NCBI RefSeq assembly: GCF_026342405.1
Contig: NZ_JAPEMU010000001.1
Span: forward strand, 2,976,001 to 3,040,000
Source of the DNA: Kitasatospora sp. NBC_00240
GTDB lineage: Bacteria > Actinomycetota > Actinomycetes > Streptomycetales > Streptomycetaceae
Length of the DNA: 64,000 nt
Reading direction: 5' to 3'
In this document: positions 58,376-64,000 of the stretch, piece by piece
How the letters are laid out: every line of letters starts with the position of its first letter
How positions within the stretch are numbered: the first letter of the stretch is position 1
Notes under the pieces: model-generated
Told to the model about the DNA's origin: nothing
What the model saw: only the letters and a program-made list of their open reading frames with translations
Databases searched by the model: none
Program-made: the position numbers and the translations under genes

Positions 58376-58692
58376 TACGCGCCTGCCCCGCTCTCTCGGT
58401 CCCCCGGTTTGGCCCCCTGCGGGGGTCGACGATCCTGAACTGACGGGGGGAATCATTCCAGCCCGGCTCCCGATGACGAAAGTCACCCCTGGTGACTGTG
58501 ACCAGCTGGCAACGATTCACGGACGGTGTCGGGCCGAAGCCCGCCCCGCGTCGCCCGCGGGCCCCGGCGGCACCTGCCCGCGGGTCCCTGCGGCACCTGT
58601 ACGAAGGGCCCGGCGGGGGCACCGGACGGCGCTGTCCACGGGCCGGACCGGTGCCGTGCCCACGGCCGGCGGCGGGTAGCGTGGGAGCCACC
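58376..58692. other. Divergent gap between FHA-ABC and serB
   Basis: A 317-base stretch with no gene. It contains the 17-bp palindrome at 58481-58497 and, near its right end, a -10-like TAGCGT at 58677-58682 for serB. Confidence 0.6.
58481..58497. promoter_or_regulatory. Operator-like palindrome between FHA-ABC and serB
   Basis: AGTCACC-CCT-GGTGACT, perfect 7-bp arms with a 3-bp centre. A related half (TGAC / GTCA) lies just to its left at about 58474-58485. It is the strongest symmetric element in this gap; the bound protein is unknown. Confidence 0.45.
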
Positions 58693-59955
58693 ATGAACGC
58701 ATCGCTCCCGGCCGCCGAGCCCCTCCCCAGCCCGCAGCCCCGGACCGATGACGAGCGGACCCTGCTCGTCAAGGTGTTCGGCAAGGACCGCCCCGGCATC
58801 ACCGCCGGCCTGTTCGCCACACTGGCCGACTTCGCCGTCGACGTGATCGACATCGAGCAGATGGTGACCCGGGGCCGGATAACTCTCTGTGCACTGATCA
58901 CTCCCCCGGCGGGCGGCTCGCCCGGCGTCGAGGGGGCACTTCGGGCCACCGTGCACCGCTGGGCCGAGGAGCTCAAGCTCCAGGCCGAGATCATCTCCGG
59001 CACCGGCGACAACCGGCCGCGCCGGGAGGGCCGCTCGCACGTCACCGTGCTCGGCCACCCGCTGACCGCCACCGCGGTGTCCGCGCTCACCGCCCGGATC
59101 ACCTCGGCGGGCGGCAACATCGACCGGGTGTTCCGCCTGGCCAAGTACCCGGTGACGGCGGTCGAGCTGGCCGTGTCCGGCGTCCCCACCGAGGAGTTGC
59201 GCGCCGAGCTGGCCGTCGAGGCGGCCACCCAGCGGGTGGACATCGCGGTCGTCCAGGCGGGTCTGCAGCGTCGGGCCAAGCGGCTGGTCGTGATGGACGT
59301 CGACTCCACCCTGATCCAGGACGAGGTGATCGAGCTCTTCGCCGCGCACGCGGGCTGCGAGGAGAAGGTCGCCGAGGTGACGGCGGCCGCGATGGCCGGC
59401 GAGCTGGACTTCGCGGAGTCGCTGCGCGCCCGGGTGGCGCTGCTGGCCGGGCTGGACGCGAGCGTGACGGAAAAGGTCCGGGCGGAGGTCCGGCTGACGC
59501 CGGGCGCCCGCACGCTGATCCGCACCCTGCAGCGGCTCGGGTTCCAGGTGGCGATCGTCTCCGGCGGATTCACCCAGGTCACCGACCACCTGGTGGAGCA
59601 GCTCGGGCTGGACTACGCGGCCGCCAACACCCTGGAGGTGGTGGACGGGAAGTTCACCGGCCGGGTGACGGGCGAGATCGTGGACCGTGCGGGCAAGGCC
59701 CGCTGGCTGGCCCGGTTCGCCGAGCAGGCGAAGGTCCCGCTGGAGCAGACGGTGGCGATCGGCGACGGCGCCAACGACCTGGACATGCTCAACGCGGCCG
59801 GTCTCGGGGTGGCCTTCAACGCCAAGCCGGTGGTGCGTCAGGCGGCCGACACCGCGGTGAACGTGCCCTTCCTGGACACCGTGCTCTACCTGCTGGGGAT
59901 CACCCGCGAGGAGGTCGAGGCGGCCGACGCCCTGGACGGCACCCCGACCGAGTGA
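58693..59955 (+). CDS. serB: Phosphoserine phosphatase with ACT domain
   Basis: A 420-residue SerB. The N-terminal ACT-type region (about 22-175; KVFGKDRPGITAGLF) precedes the HAD domain. Motif I is VVMDVDSTLIQDE with nucleophiles D202 and D204, motif II VAIVSGGFTQV, and motif III AIGDGANDLDMLNAAGLG. It makes serine from phosphoserine, the last step of serine synthesis; the ACT region probably senses serine. The ATG at 58693 follows GGGAG and sits at the normal N-terminus. Confidence 0.95.
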   Translation: MNASLPAAEPLPSPQPRTDDERTLLVKVFGKDRPGITAGLFATLADFAVDVIDIEQMVTRGRITLCALITPPAGGSPGVEGALRATVHRWAEELKLQAEIISGTGDNRPRREGRSHVTVLGHPLTATAVSALTARITSAGGNIDRVFRLAKYPVTAVELAVSGVPTEELRAELAVEAATQRVDIAVVQAGLQRRAKRLVVMDVDSTLIQDEVIELFAAHAGCEEKVAEVTAAAMAGELDFAESLRARVALLAGLDASVTEKVRAEVRLTPGARTLIRTLQRLGFQVAIVSGGFTQVTDHLVEQLGLDYAAANTLEVVDGKFTGRVTGEIVDRAGKARWLARFAEQAKVPLEQTVAIGDGANDLDMLNAAGLGVAFNAKPVVRQAADTAVNVPFLDTVLYLLGITREEVEAADALDGTPTE

Positions 59956-59971
59956 CCCGGACGGACACCGA

Positions 59972-60009
59972 CGAAAGGGGCGCGAGGATCACTCCTCGCG
60001 CCCCTTTCG
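59972..60009. terminator. Bidirectional terminator, serB / SixA-like gene
   Basis: A perfect 16-bp stem (with CGAAAGGGGCGCGAGG) and a 6-nt loop between convergent genes; CTTTCG gives a short U run. Confidence 0.85.
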
Positions 60010-60018
60010 GTCGTCCGT

Positions 60019-60546
60019 TCAGTCCTGCGGCGTGTGGTACGTCACCAGCTCGGCCACCCCGGGCTCGACGCCCTTCCAGGAGCCGGTGAAGGCCAGCACC
60101 GCGATGGCCGCCGTCGGGAACCCGCCGAGCCGCAGCCGCTCCAGCGCCTCGCGGTCCCCCGCGTCGCCCGCCAGCACCTGGGTCAGGCCCAGCACGCCCG
60201 GATTGTGACCGACCAGCACCACGTCGACGAACTCGTCCGGGGTCTCCTGCAGCACCGTGATGATCTCGCCGGGGCTGGCCTCGTACACCCGGTCCTCGTA
60301 GACGGTCCGCTGCGGGCGCCTGGGCAGCTCGTGCACGGCGAGCTTCCAGGTCTCGCGGGTGCGCAGGGCCGTCGAGCAGAGCACATAGTCGGGATTGATG
60401 CCGGAGTCGACCAGCCAGCGGCCGGCGTCCGGGGCCTGGTGACGGCCACGATCGGCCAGCGGCCGCTCGTGATCGTCCACCCCGTTGGGCCAGTCGGCCT
60501 TGGCGTGGCGAAGAACGATGATCCTGCGGGACGTTTCGGCGCTCAT
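60019..60546 (-). CDS. SixA-like histidine phosphatase
   Basis: A 175-residue phosphohistidine phosphatase-like protein of the histidine phosphatase superfamily. The catalytic RHG-type motif is IIVLRHAKADWPNG (about 10-23; here RHA), with ERPLADRGRHQAPDAG and VGHNPGVLGL (second active-site His) near 105. SixA removes phosphate from histidine of phosphotransfer proteins in E. coli. The ATG at 60546 is used; a TTG 9 nt upstream is in frame. Confidence 0.9.
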   Translation of the reverse strand: MSAETSRRIIVLRHAKADWPNGVDDHERPLADRGRHQAPDAGRWLVDSGINPDYVLCSTALRTRETWKLAVHELPRRPQRTVYEDRVYEASPGEIITVLQETPDEFVDVVLVGHNPGVLGLTQVLAGDAGDREALERLRLGGFPTAAIAVLAFTGSWKGVEPGVAELVTYHTPQD

Positions 60547-60635
60547 ACCCAGCAAGCTTGGCAGAAAACCGGCCGTCGGGCGCGGCGCTCAGGGCAGCGC
60601 CACCCTCAGGAGTGGGACAGGATCGACCGCGCCGC

Positions 60636-60758
60636 TCAGCCGAGGTTCTTCGCGACGATCGCGACCACGGCCAGCAGGACGACGATGCCGGCGATCAGGC
60701 CGGCGATCTGGGCCAGCTTCTTGTGGCCGTCGGTGGGATTCGGTTCGAGTACGGGCAT
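60636..60758 (-). CDS. Small single-span membrane protein (SGM_5486-like)
   Basis: A 40-residue protein starting MPVLEPNPTDGHKKLAQIAG, with one transmembrane helix (about 16-36; LIAGIVVLLAVVAIVAKNLG). Its size, N-terminus and place next to a CynX/NimT-type transporter match the streptomycete SGM_5486 family of transporter-associated small proteins, as I recall it. Too short for routine gene calling. It probably associates with the transporter, but this is inference. Transcribed downstream of the transporter in the same direction. Confidence 0.75.
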   Translation of the reverse strand: MPVLEPNPTDGHKKLAQIAGLIAGIVVLLAVVAIVAKNLG

Positions 60759-60858
60759 GCCCCGAGTCTCGCACCCCCGCCCGGACGGCCCGGTCCCGGC
60801 CCCCGCCCCCGGCAGCACCCCGGCCGCCCCCGGGCGCCGGGCGCCGCCGCGCCCCGGC

Positions 60859-62178
60859 TCAGGAAGCCGCCGGCGCCACCGGGCGGACGGCCTCGTCCTC
60901 GATGAACCGGGGCAGACCGGCCCGCAGGCCGAAAGCCATCTGGGGCAGCAGCAGCAGGGCCAGAAAGCCCAGCGGCAGGTACCACCGGCCGGTGGCCTGG
61001 TAGAGGCTGCCGATCAGGATCGGGCCGGGGATGGAGATCAGATAGCCGAGGCCCTGCGCGAAGGCGGACAGCTGCGCCACCCCGCCCGAGGTCCTGGCCC
61101 GCAGCCCGATCATGGTGAGCACCAGCGGGAAGGCGCAGTTCGACAGGCCCATCAGCGCGGCCCAGACCCAGGGCGCACCGGCCGGCGCCAGCGCCAGCCC
61201 GGTGTAGCCGGCGATCCCGCAGGCGGCCAGCACCACCACGAAGATCCGCTGGTCACCCCGGCGGGCGGCCCAGTTCGGCAGCACGAAGGAGACCGGCACC
61301 CCGACCACCATGGTCAGCGCCAGCAGCACCCCGGACGTGGAGGAGGAGATGCCGGCGTCCTGGAAGATCTGCGGCATCCAGCCCATCGTCACGTACGCGC
61401 CGGTGGCCTGGAGCCCGAAGAAGCAGGCCAGCGCCCAGGCGGTGCGGCTGCGCAGGATCGGCAGCCGCTCGGCGGCCCGGGACGCGGCGCCGCCGGCCCG
61501 CTCCCGGTGCAGCAGCAGGGTGGCCAGCCAGAGCACCAGCGCGATCGCGCCGACCCCGGCCCAGACGCCCAGGCCCACCCGCCAGTCGCCGCCGAGGGCG
61601 GAGGTCAGCGGCACCGTGACGGCCGCCGCCAGCGCCGTGCCGGCGGACAGCGCCATCGAGTAGAGGCCGATCATCGGCCCGACCCGGTCCGGGAAGTACC
61701 GCTTGATGACGACCGGGATCAGCACGTTGGCGACCGCCACGCCGGCCAGCGCGAGCGCGGTCAGCAGCAGGAACACCGCGGTGCCGCCGGCGAAGGAGCG
61801 GGCCAGCACACCGAGGGTGATCGCGCCCAGGCCGGCCGTGACCACCGCGATCGGGCCGATCCGGCGGGCCAGCGCGGGCGCCGCCAGGCCGAAGAGCGCG
61901 AAGCAGAGCGAGGGGACGGCGGTGAGCAGGCCGGCGACGGTGGCGCTCATACCGAGGTCCGCACGGACCTGGTCGAGCAGCGGGCCGAGGCTGGTGACCA
62001 CGGGCCGGAGGTTGAAGGCCGCCGCGGCGATGGCCACGGCGAACAGCACCCCGAGGTACTCGGTGCGGGCGGGGGCGGGCCGCCCGTCGCGGGCGCCGGA
62101 CTCGGCCCGGCCGGTGGTCGGAGGGTCGGTCCGAGGGAGCGGCCGGGCGTCTGCGGGGGAGTCTGCTGCGGTGGACAT
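60859..62178 (-). CDS. CynX/NimT-family MFS transporter
   Basis: A 439-residue major facilitator with about twelve hydrophobic helices, of the cyanate/2-nitroimidazole transporter family (CynX/NimT). Typical parts include FNLRPVVTSLGPLLDQVRAD near 50, LALRRG-type loops, and GLRARTSGGVAQLSAFAQGL in the second half. It probably exports a small anion or drug; the substrate is unknown. The ATG at 62178 is chosen because a -10-like TATGAT ends 7 nt before it on the minus strand, pointing to a leaderless message; ATGs at 62187 and 62190 lie inside that promoter. It is divergent from a GntR regulator. Confidence 0.87.
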   Translation of the reverse strand: MSTAADSPADARPLPRTDPPTTGRAESGARDGRPAPARTEYLGVLFAVAIAAAAFNLRPVVTSLGPLLDQVRADLGMSATVAGLLTAVPSLCFALFGLAAPALARRIGPIAVVTAGLGAITLGVLARSFAGGTAVFLLLTALALAGVAVANVLIPVVIKRYFPDRVGPMIGLYSMALSAGTALAAAVTVPLTSALGGDWRVGLGVWAGVGAIALVLWLATLLLHRERAGGAASRAAERLPILRSRTAWALACFFGLQATGAYVTMGWMPQIFQDAGISSSTSGVLLALTMVVGVPVSFVLPNWAARRGDQRIFVVVLAACGIAGYTGLALAPAGAPWVWAALMGLSNCAFPLVLTMIGLRARTSGGVAQLSAFAQGLGYLISIPGPILIGSLYQATGRWYLPLGFLALLLLPQMAFGLRAGLPRFIEDEAVRPVAPAAS

Positions 62179-62184
62179 GAACGA

Positions 62185-62199
62185 CATCATAGAATGATG
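62185..62199. promoter_or_regulatory. 15-bp operator-like palindrome at the MFS promoter
   Basis: CATCAT-AGA-ATGATG, a perfect 6-3-6 inverted repeat covering the presumed -10 (TATGAT at 62186-62191). FCD-type GntR regulators bind such short AT-containing palindromes, and one is encoded 190 bp away. An ATGATGG half-site recurs at 62350-62356 before that gene. Confidence 0.6.
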
Positions 62200-62253
62200 G
62201 GATGAATTAACGCACGCCGGTATCCCCGGTGCCGCCCGCCGGCACCACGCACC

Positions 62254-62313
62254 GCCACCGCACGCCGTCCCGCACCACCCGCACAGCCACCGCACGCCGT
62301 CCCGCACCACCCG
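62254..62313. repeat. 28-bp direct repeat
   Basis: A 28-bp sequence beginning GCCACCGCACGCCGTCCC occurs at 62254-62281 and again at 62286-62313 with no mismatches, between the MFS and GntR genes. Confidence 0.85.
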
Positions 62314-62387
62314 GGCCGGTCCCGACCGGCCCGCCCGGCCGTTCTTGGCATGATGGCCCGATCCGACCTAGCCGCTAGGAGCCCCCC

Positions 62388-63062
62388 GTGGCGCTGTCCT
62401 CCCCGAGGCGCACCCCCTTGTCCGACCAGGTGATCGCGCAGCTGCGGACCCAGATCACCTCCGGCGAGTGGCCCGTGGGCTCGCGCATCCCCACCGAGGT
62501 CGCGCTGGTCGAGCAGCTGGGGGTCGCCCGCAACACCGTCCGCGAGGCCGTCCGGGCGCTCGCCCACAACGGGCTGCTGGACATCCGCCAGGGCTCCGGC
62601 ACCTACGTCCTGGCCACCAGCGAGCTGGCCGGCGTGATGCACCGCCGCTTCGCCGACGCGGACCAGCAGCAGGTCGCCGAGCTGCGCGCCACCCTGGAGA
62701 CCTCCGCCGCCGGACTCGCCGCCGACCGGCGCAACCAGCGCGACCTCGACCTGCTGGAGAACACCCTGGCCCGACGCGAGGAGGCCTGGTCCTCCGGCGA
62801 CGCCGAGGACTTCGTGCAGGCCGACGCGGCCTTCCACCAGGCCGTGGTGGCCGCCGCCCACAACGACGTGCTCGCCGCCGTGTACGCGGACCTCGGCGAG
62901 GTCATGCGGGCCCACCTGCGCCACGACGTCGGCCCCGAACTCGTCCCCGAGCGGTACCTCGGCCACGACGGCATCCTCGCCGCCATCCGGGCCGGCGACG
63001 CCCGCCGCGCCTCGGTGGAAGCCGGCCGGGCGATCGGGGCCTGCACCCCGGCCGAGTCCTGA
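62388..63062 (+). CDS. GntR-family regulator, FCD (FadR) subclass
   Basis: A 224-residue regulator. The winged helix (about 10-78; LSDQVIAQLRTQITSGEWPV, GVARNTVREAVRALAHNGLL) precedes an FCD ligand-binding domain (about 90-215; ELRATLETSAAGLAADRRNQ, DAAFHQAVVAAAHNDVLAAV) with the metal-binding His/Asp positions of the class apparently present. Ligands of this class are carboxylate metabolites. Divergence from the MFS gene and the palindrome suggests it controls that transporter. The GTG at 62388 follows AGGAG at 6 nt. Confidence 0.9.
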   Translation: MALSSPRRTPLSDQVIAQLRTQITSGEWPVGSRIPTEVALVEQLGVARNTVREAVRALAHNGLLDIRQGSGTYVLATSELAGVMHRRFADADQQQVAELRATLETSAAGLAADRRNQRDLDLLENTLARREEAWSSGDAEDFVQADAAFHQAVVAAAHNDVLAAVYADLGEVMRAHLRHDVGPELVPERYLGHDGILAAIRAGDARRASVEAGRAIGACTPAES

Positions 63063-63115
63063 CCCGGACAGGCCGGAACCTGGTCGTATACACGTGCTAA
63101 CGTCCCGCTAGAACT

Positions 63116-63148
63116 GGTCAACAACCGGTCAACTGACAGTCAAGCATG
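63116..63148 (+). promoter_or_regulatory. Triple 11-bp direct repeat (PhoP-box-like) before the WXG100 gene
   Basis: GGTCAACAACC, GGTCAACTGAC and AGTCAAGCATG follow head to tail, so GTCAA recurs at exactly 11-bp steps (63117, 63128, 63139). Streptomycete PhoP boxes are 11-nt direct repeat units with core GTTCACC; the first two units match 5 of 7. Another OmpR-type regulator is possible. Confidence 0.45.
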
Positions 63149-63167
63149 AAGAATTCGGGGAGAATCG

Positions 63168-63479
63168 ATGGCTGACCCAGACGCGGGGACCACAGGTGTG
63201 GCACCCAGCGCCCTCGACAAGGCGGCGCTGGCACTCGACAGCATCGCCACCGAGAGCACTGCGGCAGGCAGGACCGCGGACGATTCGACCGGGGCCGCGG
63301 CCTCCAAGCTCAGCGGCTGGGACACCGCCAACTCGCTGCGTGCCGCCCTGACCGAGTGGCACGAGCAGGTCTCCACGCTCAACACCCGCCTCAACCAGGA
63401 GGCCGGCATGATGCGCCAGACCCACATCAACTACGTCGGCATCGACGGCGTCCTCGCCCAGTCGTTCGGGGGGCGCTGA
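63168..63479 (+). CDS. WXG100-family type VII secretion-like protein
   Basis: A 103-residue helical hairpin protein of WXG100 size. The usual WXG turn is replaced by WDT in LSGWDTANSLRAALTEWHEQ (about 47-66). Short helices flank it (SALDKAALALDSIATEST; VSTLNTRLNQEAGMMRQTHI). It may be exported by, or partner with, an ESX-type system. The ATG at 63168 follows GGGGAGA. It is 2 nt upstream of the next start, so cotranscribed. Confidence 0.8.
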   Translation: MADPDAGTTGVAPSALDKAALALDSIATESTAAGRTADDSTGAAASKLSGWDTANSLRAALTEWHEQVSTLNTRLNQEAGMMRQTHINYVGIDGVLAQSFGGR

Positions 63480-63481
63480 CC

Positions 63482-64000
63482 ATGCTCGGCTACGAGGACG
63501 TCCTCAACGCGGACCTGTCCGCGCTCAGCACCGCCGCCACCGACTGGGAGTCGATGGCGAAGAAGTACGAAGGCGTGCAGCACCGCCTGGAGAACGAGGT
63601 GCTGAGCGTCACCGGCGGCCAGAACCTGTGGATGGGCAGTGCGGCCGGCGCCGCCCACCAGCACGTACTGATCACCAAGCAGCAGAGCATCGACGCGCAG
63701 ACCGAGGCCCGGGCGGTCTCGACGATCATCGCGGACGCGCACGCCGACTTCGAGGCCGCACAGAAGAAGCTCAAGGCCGCCGCCGCGGACGCCGCCGCCG
63801 ACGGCATGAAGGTGACCGGCACCGGCCAGGCCGTCTTCGACACCAGCCAGTACAGCCAGGCCGAGCGCAACGCCATGCACCACGACCCCGGCTACATGGA
63901 GGAGCGCAGCTCCGCCGCCGGCAAGTGGACCCAGCAGATCAACGCCGCGCTCGCCGAGGCCACCGCGGCCGACGAGCGCGCCTCGCTGGCCCTCAAGCGC
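63482..64000 (+). CDS. WXG100-like/ESX substrate protein, cut by the window edge
   Basis: At least 173 residues, continuing beyond the window. The N-terminus (YEDVLNADLSALSTAATDWE) is a WXG100-like helical bundle with the WXG turn GGQNLWMGSAAG near 45. A second helical part (about 60-110) and ERNAMHHDPGYMEER near 128 follow. Streptomycete proteins of this kind often carry a long C-terminal enzymatic or structural domain, but that part is not visible here. It is likely cotranscribed with the preceding small WXG100 gene. Confidence 0.75.
   Translation, partial: MLGYEDVLNADLSALSTAATDWESMAKKYEGVQHRLENEVLSVTGGQNLWMGSAAGAAHQHVLITKQQSIDAQTEARAVSTIIADAHADFEAAQKKLKAAAADAAADGMKVTGTGQAVFDTSQYSQAERNAMHHDPGYMEERSSAAGKWTQQINAALAEATAADERASLALKR

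Noticed and set aside
54035..58438. A 1467-codon open frame on the plus strand
   Set aside because: It runs antisense to the histidine kinase and FHA transporter genes, has the composition of a complement frame and no recognisable domain.

Overview
The window is very GC-rich, uses GTG and TTG starts freely, and has long G/C hairpins in place of U-tract terminators. Gene content and order (parA-scpA-scpB-rluB; nadK-tlyA; a 16S-23S-5S rRNA operon with no spacer tRNA; pyrG; recN; an SGM_5486-type small protein beside a CynX/NimT transporter) point to the chromosomal core of a Streptomycetaceae member (Streptomyces or Kitasatospora). The genus cannot be fixed from this stretch. I see no prophage, insertion sequence, CRISPR array, tRNA or biosynthetic cluster.

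Layout. 1-4.6 kb: two tandem DUF4139/MuiA-type proteins and a DUF952 protein. 4.7-5.8 kb: a TrmB/LuxR-type regulator preceded by two matching 18-bp palindromes. 5.9-11.5 kb (minus strand): the chromosome-segregation block, in transcription order parA, a small ribbon-helix-helix-like gene, scpA, scpB and a pseudouridine synthase with a very long SYGGG-repeat tail. 11.9-18.3 kb (minus): alanine dehydrogenase, a STAND/TPR protein whose Walker A lysine is replaced by arginine, a Nudix hydrolase and CTP synthase. 19-21 kb (plus): a GH15 glycosidase. 21-24.2 kb (minus): a GT4 glycosyltransferase and RecN. 24.3-26.7 kb: a divergent YczE-like membrane protein and MocR-type regulator. 26.7-30.7 kb (minus): a MOSC protein, NAD kinase, TlyA, and two conserved proteins, one with a histone-H1-like tail. 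30.9-35.4 kb: SCP2 protein, small membrane protein, HAD-IIA phosphatase with TPR partner, and a DUF1015 protein. 35.6-38.1 kb (minus): a TPR-like protein with about 500 residues of Arg/Asp/Gly repeats.

38.3-44.1 kb (minus): a complete rRNA operon with its leader promoters and a strong U-tract terminator. 44.1-49.9 kb: tyrS, an HNH endonuclease, a membrane-anchored PQQ-like beta-propeller protein, pterin dehydratase, a decayed DUF1272 gene and a TSUP transporter. 50.1-55.6 kb: SPFH/NfeD pair, an ABC ATPase, a conserved unknown and a soluble GAF histidine kinase/response regulator pair. 55.8-60.5 kb: a double-FHA ABC transporter (Rv1747 type), serB and a SixA-type phosphatase. 60.6-63.1 kb: the small membrane protein, CynX/NimT transporter and FCD-type GntR regulator. 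The last kilobase opens a WXG100/type VII locus cut off by the window edge.

Most of this is ordinary core genome. The parts that stand out are regulatory (paired palindromes at 5.8 kb; a 15-bp palindrome on a leaderless start at 62.19 kb; an 11-bp-phased triple repeat before the WXG100 gene), the two giant low-complexity RNA-associated proteins, the arginine-substituted STAND protein and the decayed DUF1272 gene. No wholly new multigene system could be demonstrated from sequence alone.
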